A stretch of DNA of 32,317 nt from Clostridia bacterium (GTDB lineage Bacteria > Bacillota > Clostridia > Oscillospirales > Feifaniaceae), in assembly GCA_017427525.1 (NCBI GenBank), contig JAFRSP010000031.1, positions 1 to 32,317 of the forward strand, written 5' to 3'. Made by a program: the position numbers and the translations under genes. Every line of letters starts with the position of its first letter. Position 1 is the stretch's first letter. The notes under the pieces are model-generated. The model was not told the DNA's origin. It ran no database searches and worked only from the letters and a program-made list of their open reading frames with translations. Positions 1 through 8,822 of the stretch are shown one piece after another.

Positions 1-45
1 AAGAGCTCTGTTTTTTGGAAAGTGAATCCTCTTTTACTACATTTT

Positions 46-3000
46 TCATGACTGGGCCGGAGCTTCCTTTTCCGCTTCTCTTCCCATGAAGGAAGGCTGC
101 ACGGCTTCTTTTGCAGCCTGCGCCGCGATCTGCTCCAGCTGGTCAATCACCCATTCGCCGGTTTCCAGCCCGTTTTTCCCCTTGTCCGGACGAATCGTGA
201 GATAGGGTTTGCTCCCAGCCGAAAAGAGGACTTTCCCTCTGTGAGAGGCGGCAAGCGCCATAACGGCCTCCATCGGCAGCCGGCGCGCATCGACAACCAG
301 ATTCCCGCTGCGCTCTGCCATCTCCTCCACACCGACGGCTCCGGCACGGTTTCGCAGCAGAGAGGTGCGGCAGAGGTTTTCGAGCTGTTTCGGCACATCG
401 CCGAAGCGGTCGCACAGCTCGTCGTAGAGGTCCGAGAGATCTTCTTCGTTTTTGATGGCAGCGATCTTCTTATAGATGTCGATGCGCAGCTCGCTGCTCT
501 CGATGTAGCCCACCGGGATATTTGCATCGATCACAAAATCCACCGAGCAGTTCACCTCGTCAACACGCTCGCCCTTTTCCTCTAAAACCGCCTCCTCGAG
601 CAACTTGAGGTAGAGATCGTAGCCCACGGCTTCCATATGGCCGTGCTGCTCGGCTCCGAGCACATTGCCCGCGCCCCGAATCTCGAGGTCGCGCATGGCA
701 ATTTTAGAGCCGGAACCAAACTGGGTAAACTCCCGGATAGCCGAGAGTCGCTTGGAGGCGTCTTCGCTGTGCACCTTGTTCTTCTGATAGGTGAAAAAGG
801 CATAGGCCCTCCGGCTGGAGCGGCCGACCCGTCCCCGGATCTGATAGAGCTGCGAAAGCCCGAGATGGTCGGCATTTTCCACAATCAACGTGTTGGCGCT
901 CGGAATGTCGACTCCGGTTTCGATGATGGTGGTGCAGACCAGGATATCGATCTCCCCCGCGACCATGTTCTCCCAGATCTCGCTGAGCTGCTCCTCCTTC
1001 ATTTTGCCGTGGATCGTGCGGATCCTGGCCTCCGGAAACCGCAGCTGCAAACGCGACGCAACCCTATCAATGGTTTCGACCCGATTGTGCAGGTAAAACA
1101 CCTGCCCTCCGCGGCGCAGCTCCCGCCGGATCGCATCGGCGATCAGTCCTTCCTCATATTCCAGCACATAGGTCTGTACCGGAAGACGGTCCTGCGGGGA
1201 CTGGTTGATGACCGACATGTCACGGATGCCCGAGAGCACCATGCCCAATGTGCGCGGGATCGGCGTTGCGGTGAGGGTAAGCACGTCGACGCTGCGGGCG
1301 ATCTCCTTGAGCCTCTCCTTGTGGCCCACTCCGAACCGCTGCTCCTCATCGACGATCAGCAGCCCGAGATCCTTGAAAACAACGTCTTTTTGCAGCAGGC
1401 GATGGGTTCCGATCACCATATCGATTTCACCCGTACGCAGACGGCGCAGAATGTCTGCCTGCTGTCGCGGCGTGCGGAAACGGGAGAGATTTTCAATCCG
1501 GATGGGAAAGGTGGAAAACCGGCTGAGCGCCGTTGTGTAGTGCTGCCACGACAAGATCGTGGTGGGAACCAGCATGGCGACCTGTTTCCCGTTCTCAATG
1601 GCCTTGAAGGCGGCACGCAGCGCCACCTCGGTCTTTCCGAATCCCACGTCGCCGCACAGCAGTCTGTCCATGGGAACAGGGCGCTGCATGTCGCGTTTGA
1701 CCTCGTCGATGCAACGGAGCTGATCGTCGGTCTCCACATAGGGAAAGCCCTCTTCAAAGGACGATTGCCAGTCGCTGTCTTCCCCGAAGGCAAAGCCCGG
1801 CAATCTTTCTCGCTGTGCATAGAGTTCGGTGAGCTGCTTTGCCATATCGCGGGCCGCATGCCGCACCCGCTGCTTGGTCTTCTGCCATTCCACGCCCCCC
1901 ATTTTGGAGAGGCGCACCTTGTTGTTATCGTCTCCTGAGATATATTTGCTGACCAGATCAAGCTGGTCGGCGGGAACATAGAGCACGTCGCTCCCCTGGT
2001 AGAGGATCTTGATATAGTCTTTGGTCACATTTTCCACATGGAGCTGCACAATTCCCTGATATCGCCCGATCCCGTAATTTTGATGCACCACATAGTCGCC
2101 GACTCGCAGATCGGAATAGGTTTTGATCTTCTCTCCCTTTGTCTGCACGACAGACCGACGCCGCGAAGCCCTTGCCTGAACCGCCGCAACGCCGCTCAAT
2201 ACGGCAAGACCGCTCTGGGGATAGACCACACCTCCGCTGAGTCCGCCGGTGAGAAAGCGAATCTTTGCGGCATTTACTCCATTTTCCCGCAGCAGCTGCG
2301 AAAGCGTTTCGCTCTGCCGCTCGGTCGCAGACAAAAAGAAAATCTCGTAGTTTTGTTCCAGCAGCTCTCTCACCTCGTCGAGCAACAGAGAGAGATTGCT
2401 GCCAAGTCCGCTTTCATGGCGCTCGGAGCTCGCAACCAGGCCGCGGGGCGGCAGCTCGTATCGTCCATGGGGCAGAGCTTCTAAAAAGATCAGCTCCCGT
2501 TTGCCCAGTCCGCTCCAAAACTCCCCCTGCGTGAGGGCAAACCGGGTCAGCTCAGCGCAGAGCTCCCCCTCCTCTATCGCACGTCGAAGCTCCTCCTCAT
2601 GCAGAGCGCAGGCCTCTTCGATCGCCTTGGCACAGGCACGCTCCTCATCAACCATCACAAGGGCGTTTTCCACATAATCGAACAGGGTTGCCGGATGCTC
2701 CCACAGAAAGGGAATCATGCAGTCGAGCGGCGCGGCGCCCTGCTCTGCCCGCTCAAGGAGACTTTGCAGACGTGCAGCGCTGGCTTTCGCCGCCGTGCCG
2801 CGCCGCTTTGCGGCATCCTGCGCTGCGGCGCGCAGCCGCAAAATCAGGCCCCCCTGTCCTCCCTCGGGCAAAAGCTGGGTGACCGGCAGGATCACGGCCC
2901 GTTCTTTTTTTGCAATACGGCGCTGCGTCAGCACGTCGAACTCATGCAGGGTATCGATTTCATCCCCATAAAACTCCAGGCGAATCGGATACTCCGCCCC

Positions 3001-3558
3001 CGCGGAAAAAATATCCATAATTCCACCTCTGGCCGAAAACTGTCCGGGCCCCTCCACCTGCACGCTTCGTTCATAGCCCGCTTGGATCAGACGTTCCGCC
3101 AGCGCGCGGGGCGACACCGTATCTCCGCGGACAAGCTCGATACAGCTTTCCCGCAAAAGATCGGGCGGAAGCGTAAACTGCGCCGCCGCCTGGGGCGTGG
3201 ACAGCACGATCTGCGCCCCGTCGAGCGAAAGCAGGGCCGAAAGACGCTGCTGCACATATTCGCCCGAAATCCCCTGCGTTTCGTAAAAAGCCAGATCCAC
3301 CGTGGGGTAGAGCACCGTTTTCACCGAGAGTCCCTCGAGCTCCCTTTGCAGGCGGCGACAGCCCGCTTCATCCGCGCACAGGAGAACAATTTTCCTTTTT
3401 ATGGAAATCAGCCAGCACAAAAGGGCCTTTCCCTCTTGGGAAAGACCGGTCACTGCAATCGGCTGCTCCCCTTCCCGCAGCAGAGTTTCCAGCTGCATCA
3501 CATGGGGGAGCGAGCGGAGTTTATCCTGCAATCGCTTCATTTCACTTGCCAATTCCAT
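46..3558 (-). CDS. mfd: Transcription-repair coupling factor Mfd
   Basis: Full-length Mfd (1170 aa, the usual size). It is an ATP-driven translocase that removes RNA polymerase stalled at DNA lesions and recruits UvrA. The N-terminal third resembles the UvrB-like module. The translocase half shows Walker A GDVGFGKT near residue 638, the DEEQ box (VDEEQRFG) near 736, TATPIPRTL just after it, and the helicase-C QIRGRVGR motif. It is the last gene of the glmU-prs-pth-mfd cluster and overlaps the end of pth by 17 bases, so it is probably translationally coupled. The start at 3558 has no clear Shine-Dalgarno site; Met7 at 3540, just past the pth stop, is an alternative. The gene ends 45 bases from the window edge and no terminator is visible. 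Confidence 0.97.
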   Translation of the reverse strand: MELASEMKRLQDKLRSLPHVMQLETLLREGEQPIAVTGLSQEGKALLCWLISIKRKIVLLCADEAGCRRLQRELEGLSVKTVLYPTVDLAFYETQGISGEYVQQRLSALLSLDGAQIVLSTPQAAAQFTLPPDLLRESCIELVRGDTVSPRALAERLIQAGYERSVQVEGPGQFSARGGIMDIFSAGAEYPIRLEFYGDEIDTLHEFDVLTQRRIAKKERAVILPVTQLLPEGGQGGLILRLRAAAQDAAKRRGTAAKASAARLQSLLERAEQGAAPLDCMIPFLWEHPATLFDYVENALVMVDEERACAKAIEEACALHEEELRRAIEEGELCAELTRFALTQGEFWSGLGKRELIFLEALPHGRYELPPRGLVASSERHESGLGSNLSLLLDEVRELLEQNYEIFFLSATERQSETLSQLLRENGVNAAKIRFLTGGLSGGVVYPQSGLAVLSGVAAVQARASRRRSVVQTKGEKIKTYSDLRVGDYVVHQNYGIGRYQGIVQLHVENVTKDYIKILYQGSDVLYVPADQLDLVSKYISGDDNNKVRLSKMGGVEWQKTKQRVRHAARDMAKQLTELYAQRERLPGFAFGEDSDWQSSFEEGFPYVETDDQLRCIDEVKRDMQRPVPMDRLLCGDVGFGKTEVALRAAFKAIENGKQVAMLVPTTILSWQHYTTALSRFSTFPIRIENLSRFRTPRQQADILRRLRTGEIDMVIGTHRLLQKDVVFKDLGLLIVDEEQRFGVGHKERLKEIARSVDVLTLTATPIPRTLGMVLSGIRDMSVINQSPQDRLPVQTYVLEYEEGLIADAIRRELRRGGQVFYLHNRVETIDRVASRLQLRFPEARIRTIHGKMKEEQLSEIWENMVAGEIDILVCTTIIETGVDIPSANTLIVENADHLGLSQLYQIRGRVGRSSRRAYAFFTYQKNKVHSEDASKRLSAIREFTQFGSGSKIAMRDLEIRGAGNVLGAEQHGHMEAVGYDLYLKLLEEAVLEEKGERVDEVNCSVDFVIDANIPVGYIESSELRIDIYKKIAAIKNEEDLSDLYDELCDRFGDVPKQLENLCRTSLLRNRAGAVGVEEMAERSGNLVVDARRLPMEAVMALAASHRGKVLFSAGSKPYLTIRPDKGKNGLETGEWVIDQLEQIAAQAAKEAVQPSFMGREAEKEAPAQS

Positions 3559-4150
3559 TCAGTTTATTCTGCGCGGCATAGACTCCATCGGTCACGATGA
3601 GTTCCACGCCTTGCGCCACATAGCCCAACACCTCGAAGACCTGCTTTTGTTCCTCCTCCGTGAACCGGCCAAGCACATGGTCGGCGAGGGGCATGCCGGG
3701 ATACGCCGCCTTTCCGATCCCGATGCGGATCCTGGGAAAGTTCTCGCTCCCGAGACGAGAAATAATGGATTTGATTCCGTTGTGTCCCCCATCCGAGCCC
3801 TTTCCCCGAACGCGCAGATGGCCGACAGGGATATCCTTGTCGTCGTAGATGACGATCACGCGCTCCGGGGGAATCCGATAAAAACGGGCAGCCTCTCCCA
3901 CTGCATCCCCCGAGAGATTCATATAGGTCTGCGGCATCATCAGCAGCACTCGCTTTCCGCCGATCACGGCATTGCCGATCAGGGCGTGAAAACGCAGCCG
4001 ATTGACAGGGGCCTTCAGAAGCTGGGAGAGGTATTCCATCGCCAAAAAACCCGCGTTGTGCCGCGTGATGGTATAATCCTTTCCCGGATTCCCAAGTCCT
4101 GCCACAAGATAGTCCGGCGTACCGGTCTGTCTGAAAGCGGAAAACAGCAT
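3542..4150 (-). CDS. pth: Peptidyl-tRNA hydrolase
   Basis: Pth (SpoVC in Bacillus), 202 aa. It releases peptides from prematurely dissociated peptidyl-tRNA in the cytoplasm. The sequence shows the N-terminal GLGNPG signature, TRHNAGF with the catalytic histidine, and the GSDGGHNGIKS segment containing the second conserved histidine-asparagine pair. A good ribosome site (AGGAGGG) lies 7 bases before the ATG at 4150. The N-terminus is about ten residues longer than in E. coli (MLFSAFRQTG before the first strand), but no internal start has a better ribosome site. The gene sits between the DUF4177-like gene and mfd, the conserved Firmicute position. Confidence 0.96.
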   Translation of the reverse strand: MLFSAFRQTGTPDYLVAGLGNPGKDYTITRHNAGFLAMEYLSQLLKAPVNRLRFHALIGNAVIGGKRVLLMMPQTYMNLSGDAVGEAARFYRIPPERVIVIYDDKDIPVGHLRVRGKGSDGGHNGIKSIISRLGSENFPRIRIGIGKAAYPGMPLADHVLGRFTEEEQKQVFEVLGYVAQGVELIVTDGVYAAQNKLNGIGK

Positions 4151-4166
4151 GGAGCTTCCCTCCTGA

Positions 4167-4349
4167 TCAAAGGTTTGCGGTTTCTTTTTCTCGCTGCAGC
4201 ACGATCAGCACGGTGCCCCGAAGATCGGAAGACAGGTCGATGGAGACGCTGACAACCTCCCAGCCCTGCGACGATTTTTCCTCAAGCAGCGCCTCTATGG
4301 TCTGATAGGTCTTTTCCTTCCTGCGTTCGAGAATCAAGAACTCTTTCAC
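4167..4349 (-). CDS. Small DUF4177-like protein
   Basis: A 60-residue protein with a GTG start at 4349, preceded by an AGGGGG ribosome site. The pattern (MKEFLILER, then a helix, then QGWEVVSVSID, then a final strand VLIVLQRE) resembles the small DUF4177 beta-alpha-beta proteins, in which a conserved GWE(L/V)V motif follows a helix. Their function is unknown. It lies between prs and pth, 16 bases upstream of pth, where Bacillus carries ctc (ribosomal L25-like). The sequence is not L25-like. Family assignment is by motif only. Confidence 0.7.
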   Translation of the reverse strand: MKEFLILERRKEKTYQTIEALLEEKSSQGWEVVSVSIDLSSDLRGTVLIVLQREKETANL

Positions 4350-4393
4350 GGAGCATTCCCCCTCTTCGGCGCCCCTGCGGTCCAGATGGAAGA

Positions 4394-4421
4394 ATTCCGA
4401 CCGGGGAACACCGGTCGGAAT
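4394..4421 (-). terminator. Perfect hairpin between prs and the DUF4177-like gene
   Basis: An 11-bp perfect inverted repeat (ATTCCGACCGG and its complement, 6-base loop) in the 100-base gap after prs. On the minus strand it is followed only by TCTTCC, a weak U-tract, so it could be a partial terminator or a processing/stability hairpin that lowers expression of pth-mfd relative to glmU-prs. Confidence 0.5.
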
Positions 4422-4449
4422 CAGCCTGGATCAAAAACGCCTTGTCGTC

Positions 4450-5418
4450 TCAGTTGAACAGGGTAGAGACCGAAAGGTCTTCATATACCCGTCCGATGGC
4501 TTCGGCAAAAACGGGCGCAATGCTGAGGATCTTGAGCTTTTCGATGCGCTTTTCCTCAGGGATGTCGATCGAATCGGTCACAACAAATTCCCGAATGGGG
4601 CTGGCCGCAATGTTCTCCATCGCCTTGCCCGACAGTACTCCGTGAGAAGCGGCAGCCGAAACCGAGGCGGCTCCGTTTTTCACCAGAGCCTCAGCGGCGT
4701 GGCACAGCGTGCCGGCCGTGTCGGCCATATCGTCGAGCAGCAGGCAGTGCTTTCCCTTGACCTCTCCTATGATGTTCATCACTTCGCTGACATTCGGGCG
4801 GGGACGGCGTTTGTCCACGATGGCCAGCGAGACCTCGCCCAGCTTTTCCGTGAACTTGCGGGCACGCGCAACCGAGCCGGCGTCGGGCGAAACCACCACA
4901 AAGTTTTCGTTGCCGATCACTCTGAGCTGCTCGCGATAATACTCTGCCAAAACAGGAGCCGCCTGCAGGTGATCCACGGGGATGTTGAAAAAGCCCTGGA
5001 TCTGATCGGCGTGCAGATCCATCGTCAGCACACGGTCGGTTCCCGCCGCCGTCATCAGATCTGCCACGAGCTTTGCCGAAATCGGGTCACGGGCGCGGGC
5101 CTTGCGGTCCTGGCGGGCATACCCGAAATAGGGGATCACGGCGGTGATCCGACCGGCGGAGGCACGCTTAAAGGCATCGATCATGATCAGCAGTTCCATC
5201 AGATGGTCGTTGACCGGCTTGGAGGTGGACTGCACGATAAAAACGTCGCAGCCACGCACAGACTCGTTGGTGGTCACACAAACCTCTCCGTCCGAAAAGC
5301 GCTTGACCTCCGCGCTTCCCAGCTTGGTTCCCAGCCTTTCCGCAATGGCTTCGGCGAGCGGACGGTTGGCGTTTCCGGCAAAAATCTTGAAGGGATGCCG
5401 ATTGAGAGACTGCACCAT
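4450..5418 (-). CDS. prs: Ribose-phosphate pyrophosphokinase
   Basis: PRPP synthetase, 322 aa, class I length. It makes phosphoribosyl pyrophosphate from ribose 5-phosphate and ATP for nucleotide, histidine, tryptophan and NAD synthesis. Visible family features are FAGNANRPLAEAIA near the N-terminus, the RQDRKARARDPISAK flexible-loop segment, DLHADQIQGFF (metal/ATP site), VVSPDAGSVARA, and the PRPP-binding loop LLDDMADTAGTL. The ATG at 5418 has an AAGGAGGAG ribosome site lying in the end of glmU, with only 5 bases between the two genes, so they are co-transcribed. The glmU-prs pairing is typical of Firmicutes. Confidence 0.97.
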   Translation of the reverse strand: MVQSLNRHPFKIFAGNANRPLAEAIAERLGTKLGSAEVKRFSDGEVCVTTNESVRGCDVFIVQSTSKPVNDHLMELLIMIDAFKRASAGRITAVIPYFGYARQDRKARARDPISAKLVADLMTAAGTDRVLTMDLHADQIQGFFNIPVDHLQAAPVLAEYYREQLRVIGNENFVVVSPDAGSVARARKFTEKLGEVSLAIVDKRRPRPNVSEVMNIIGEVKGKHCLLLDDMADTAGTLCHAAEALVKNGAASVSAAASHGVLSGKAMENIAASPIREFVVTDSIDIPEEKRIEKLKILSIAPVFAEAIGRVYEDLSVSTLFN

Positions 5419-5423
5419 GGTGT

Positions 5424-6794
5424 TTACTCCTCCTTGTTTGTCAAAACCCAGTTGTCTTTTATCACCTGACGTGCCCGCGCGATGGCGAAGGCGTCCTTAG
5501 GCACATTGTCTGTAATCGTGGAGCCGGCGGCGATGTAGGCGTTGTCCTCCAATGTGACCGGCGCGACGAGATTGACGTTGCAGCCGATAAAGACCTTGTC
5601 TCCCACGGTCGTGCGGTATTTCTGCCTGCCGTCGTAATTGGTCGTAACCACGCCGCACCCGAAGTTGCACCCCTCGCCCACATCGGCATCGCCGATATAA
5701 GTGAGGTGCGCCACACTGGTGCCTGCGCCCAGCTTGGAATTCTTGATTTCCACAAAGTTTCCGATCTTCACCTTTTCCGCAATGAGACAGTCGGGTCGGA
5801 TATGGGCATAGGGCCCAATCCGCACGCCCGTTCCCACCACGCTGCGCTCGATCTGACTGCTCACGACCGTCGTTCCATCGCCCAGCACACTGTCTTCCAC
5901 CACGGCTGCAGGCCCCAGAACGCACTCTTCGCCGATGTAGCTCCGCCCTGTCAGACGGGTCCCTGCGTGAATCACGGTGCCCGCCCCGATCGAGCAGTCC
6001 GGCCCGATGAGTACGCCGTCGGTCGAGGTCAGCATCACGCCGTTTTTCATATGTTGCTCAAAAATCCGCTCCTGTGCCGCCCGCTGCAGAGAGAGCAGCT
6101 GCTGCAGAGTGTTTGCCCCCAAGATCTCCACGCTGTCCTTTGCCGCAAAGGCGCCCGCTCTGCGTCCGTGCTGCAGCGCAAGCTCCACCACGTCGGTGAG
6201 ATAATACTCCCCTTTGACATTGTCGTTTTTGATCCGGGGCAGCGCGTCCAGCAGCGCATCCACCTCAAACCAATATGCAGAGGAGTTGATCTCATTGATC
6301 GCCCGCTCTTCCTCGGTGGCGTCCTTCTCCTCCACAATGTGGGAGAGCCCCCCCTGCTCGTCCCGCACGATGCGGCCGTATCCAAAGGGGTTTTCAAGGT
6401 GCGCCGAAATCACGGTGACGGCGTTTTGCTCGTCCACATGCTGCTGATAGGCAGCCTTCATGGTTTCGCTCGAGATCAGAGGACAGTCGCCGGCCAGCAC
6501 CAGACAGTGAGCGCCGCGGTGCCGCTCCAAAAAACCTGTGGCCTGCATCACGGCGTGCCCCGTTCCGAGGCGCTCGGTCTGCATCGCGTATTCCACTTCG
6601 TCTCCCACCTGACGGCGTACATCTTCATGATTTCTCCCGATGATCAGGCAGCAGTCGGCAATTCCCGCTTTCTTTGCGGCCGACAGAACCCATTCCACCA
6701 TGGTTTTGCCCAAAACGGGAAGCAGTACCTTCGCCGTGGGCACCTTCATGCGTGTTCCGTCGCCCGCCGCCAATACAATCGCACAGTTTTCCAT
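5424..6794 (-). CDS. glmU: Bifunctional UDP-GlcNAc pyrophosphorylase / glucosamine-1-phosphate acetyltransferase
   Basis: GlmU, 456 aa, which makes UDP-N-acetylglucosamine for peptidoglycan and wall polymers. The N-terminal nucleotidyltransferase domain opens with LAAGDGTRM and KVLLPVLGK. The usual proline before the KVL lysine is alanine here, a minor variation. The C-terminal half is a left-handed beta-helix of hexapeptide repeats, with HLTYIGDADVGEG (catalytic histidine region) and TTNYDGRQKYRT. The ATG at 6794 has GGAG nine bases upstream. It is the first gene of the minus-strand cluster, with a candidate promoter at 7049-7077 that would give a leader of about 250 bases. Confidence 0.97.
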   Translation of the reverse strand: MENCAIVLAAGDGTRMKVPTAKVLLPVLGKTMVEWVLSAAKKAGIADCCLIIGRNHEDVRRQVGDEVEYAMQTERLGTGHAVMQATGFLERHRGAHCLVLAGDCPLISSETMKAAYQQHVDEQNAVTVISAHLENPFGYGRIVRDEQGGLSHIVEEKDATEEERAINEINSSAYWFEVDALLDALPRIKNDNVKGEYYLTDVVELALQHGRRAGAFAAKDSVEILGANTLQQLLSLQRAAQERIFEQHMKNGVMLTSTDGVLIGPDCSIGAGTVIHAGTRLTGRSYIGEECVLGPAAVVEDSVLGDGTTVVSSQIERSVVGTGVRIGPYAHIRPDCLIAEKVKIGNFVEIKNSKLGAGTSVAHLTYIGDADVGEGCNFGCGVVTTNYDGRQKYRTTVGDKVFIGCNVNLVAPVTLEDNAYIAAGSTITDNVPKDAFAIARARQVIKDNWVLTNKEE

Positions 6795-6982
6795 CTATCA
6801 AAACTCCATTTTCTCAACAAATTCCGGTGCGGCGCAGCGCAGGCACGACCAACCCTGCGTGAAGAGCCCCGCAAAACAATCCCTTTTGTTCCCGCTCTTG
6901 TCTGCACGCTCTTTCACCTGTATCGTTCGCGGATTTGAACTGTTTGGCCGCCGGGTAAAGAGGCTTTTACACAAACACACGG

Positions 6983-7016
6983 AAGGAGTCACGGGACCGA
7001 ACCCCCGTGGCTCCTT
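6983..7016. terminator. Strong hairpin between divergent glmU and glyS promoters
   Basis: A 13-bp stem (AAGGAGTCACGGG with CCCGTGGCTCCTT, loop ACCGAACC). Read on the plus strand it pairs fully, with one G-U, and is followed by TGCATCATTTTTT. Read on the minus strand it has one C-A mismatch, lies inside the predicted glmU leader, and has no U-tract. It may stop antisense transcripts leaving glmU or structure the glmU leader. The rest of 6795-7258 holds the two divergent promoters and no convincing gene. Confidence 0.45.
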
Positions 7017-7048
7017 GCATCATTTTTTCTCATCTGAGCGTCAATTTC

Positions 7049-7077
7049 ATTATCCTCTATTTCGCTGTGGTTTTCAA
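7049..7077 (-). promoter_or_regulatory. Candidate glmU operon promoter
   Basis: On the minus strand TTGAAA (7072-7077), 17 bases, GATAAT (7049-7054). Each box is one mismatch from the sigma-A consensus. It is the best match upstream of glmU and lies back to back with the glyS promoter. Confidence 0.5.
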
Positions 7078-7128
7078 TATGTTTTTTCGTATTTCCGGAG
7101 AAAAGCAACCAAAAATCCTCCCCTTTTG

Positions 7129-7157
7129 TTGACAGCTCTTTCGGAAGCAGATACAAT
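7129..7157 (+). promoter_or_regulatory. glyS promoter
   Basis: TTGACA (7129-7134), 17-base spacer, TACAAT (7152-7157): a near-perfect sigma-A promoter. Transcription would start near 7164, giving a leader of about 95 bases. Confidence 0.75.
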
Positions 7158-7258
7158 TGAAGCTGTGCAGCTCTGCGACGGGGCGACTGTGCTGAACCCC
7201 GATCTGCCGAAGAATTCCGCCAGGCACCCCCTGGCTTGACAAAAAAGGAAGTGCGAGA

Positions 7259-8656
7259 ATGGACAACAGAAGCAAAACCATGGAGAAAATTGTCGCCCTG
7301 TGCAAAGGGCGCGGCTTCGTCTACCCCGGCTCCGAAATTTACGGCGGGTTGGCCAACTCCTGGGACTATGGCCCGCTCGGCGTGGAGTTTAAAAACAATC
7401 TGAAAAAAGCCTGGTGGAAGAGATTCGTACAGGAGAGCACCACCAATGTGGGGCTCGATTCGGCGATTCTGATGAATCCGCAGGTATGGGTGGCCTCCGG
7501 CCATGTCGGAGGGTTCTCTGATCCTCTGATGGACTGCAAGGCCTGCAAGACCCGCCACAGAGCCGACAAGCTGATCGAAGATACCGGTGTCAATCCCGCC
7601 GGCTGGAGCGACCAGCAAATGCTGGACTACATCCGGGAGCAGCAGATCGTCTGCCCGGTCTGCGGCAAGTGCGATTTCACCGATATCCGGAAATTCAACC
7701 TGATGTTCAAGACCTTCCAGGGTGTCACGGAGGACAGCAAGAGCGAGCTTTTCCTGCGTCCCGAAACCGCACAGGGCATCTTCGTCAATTTCAAAAATAT
7801 CCAGCGCACCACCCGCCGCAAGGTTCCCTTCGGCGTGGCGCAGATCGGGAAATCCTTCCGCAATGAGATCACCCCCGGAAATTTCATCTTCCGCATCCGG
7901 GAATTCGAGCAGATGGAGCTCGAGTTCTTCTGCAAGCCGGGCACCGATCTCGAGTGGTTTGCCTACTGGAAAGATTTCTGCAAGCAGTTCCTGCTCGATC
8001 TCGGCATCAAAGAGGAAAATCTCAAGCTGCGCGACCACGAGAAAGAGGAGCTTTCGCACTATTCCAACGCGACCACCGACTTTGAATATCTCTTCCCCTT
8101 CGGCTGGGGCGAGTTGTGGGGCGTTGCCGACCGTACGGATTTCGATTTGACCTCTCATCAGACCGTCTCCGGCGAGTCCATGGAGTATTTCGATCCCGAA
8201 ACCAACAGCAAATACATCCCCTACGTGGTCGAACCCAGTCTGGGCGCCGACCGTGCGGCGCTCGCCTTCCTGGTGGAGGCCTATGACGAAGAGGTCGTGG
8301 ACGCCGAAAAGAACGACACCCGCGTGGTCATGCGCTTCCACCCCGCGCTGGCCCCCTTCAAGGCCGCCGTGCTGCCCCTCTCCAAAAAGCTGGCCGAGCC
8401 TGCGGAGGCCCTGCTTCAGGAGCTTTCGAAATCTTTCATGGTTGACTATGACGACGCCGGCTCGATCGGAAAACGCTATCGCCGCCAAGACGAGATCGGC
8501 ACCCCCTACTGCATCACGCTCGACTTCCAGACGGTGGGCGACGATGCGACTCCTGCCGATCACTGTGTGACCATTCGGGAGCGCGACAGCATGGAGCAGG
8601 TGCGCATTCCGATCGACCAGGTGGCCGCCTGGCTGGCAGAAAAGGTTGCGTTCTAA
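7259..8656 (+). CDS. glyS: Glycyl-tRNA synthetase (single-chain, alpha2 type)
   Basis: Class II glycyl-tRNA synthetase of the single-polypeptide type, 465 aa; it charges tRNA-Gly. Visible features are the N-terminal [23 protein letters not shown] segment (split here: [12 protein letters not shown], then [11 protein letters not shown]), two CxxC pairs (CKACKT and CPVCGKC) that suggest a zinc-binding insertion, motif 2 around [10 protein letters not shown], motif 3 near [13 protein letters not shown], and a C-terminal anticodon-binding domain ending in the DxxTVxxRDS-like stretch. The ATG at 7259 has an AAGGAAG ribosome site. The gene is monocistronic: own promoter upstream and a strong terminator 60 bases downstream. 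It is divergent from glmU. A tRNA-Gly(CCC) is encoded at 26286. Confidence 0.97.
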   Translation: MDNRSKTMEKIVALCKGRGFVYPGSEIYGGLANSWDYGPLGVEFKNNLKKAWWKRFVQESTTNVGLDSAILMNPQVWVASGHVGGFSDPLMDCKACKTRHRADKLIEDTGVNPAGWSDQQMLDYIREQQIVCPVCGKCDFTDIRKFNLMFKTFQGVTEDSKSELFLRPETAQGIFVNFKNIQRTTRRKVPFGVAQIGKSFRNEITPGNFIFRIREFEQMELEFFCKPGTDLEWFAYWKDFCKQFLLDLGIKEENLKLRDHEKEELSHYSNATTDFEYLFPFGWGELWGVADRTDFDLTSHQTVSGESMEYFDPETNSKYIPYVVEPSLGADRAALAFLVEAYDEEVVDAEKNDTRVVMRFHPALAPFKAAVLPLSKKLAEPAEALLQELSKSFMVDYDDAGSIGKRYRRQDEIGTPYCITLDFQTVGDDATPADHCVTIRERDSMEQVRIPIDQVAAWLAEKVAF

Positions 8657-8715
8657 CCGACCGGTCCCGCGCTCTTTGCAAATCCTACCCTGCCTTTGAA
8701 AATCAAAAGGGAATC

Positions 8716-8757
8716 AAAGCCCCTTTTACAGATCCGAAGGTCTGTGAAAGGGGCTTT
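8716..8757 (+). terminator. glyS terminator
   Basis: A 19-bp stem (AAAGCCCCTTTTACAGATC with its complement, allowing G-U pairs), CGAA tetraloop, followed by a T-rich run. The A/T ends of the stem could also let it act on the opposite strand, after the gene at 8823-9302. Confidence 0.9.
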
Positions 8758-8822
8758 TTCTCTACTTCAAACCCGGGGCTTCGGAAGAGAGCGTTCCTCA
8801 GCGGCCACGCTGTATGCAAATC

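Noticed and set aside
6798-6992. Small reading frame (64 codons) in the glmU leader as a leader peptide
   Set aside because: No ribosome site, no biased codon run, and it ends at the glmU ribosome site region without a plausible attenuation design.
7158-7258. T-box leader for glyS
   Set aside because: I looked for the T-box sequence (AGGGTGGNACCGCG) and a terminator between the promoter and the start; neither is present in the roughly 95-base leader.
6989-8563. Long minus-strand reading frame (524 codons) opposite glyS
   Set aside because: It is the antisense shadow of glycyl-tRNA synthetase, with low-complexity composition, no ribosome site and no family motifs.
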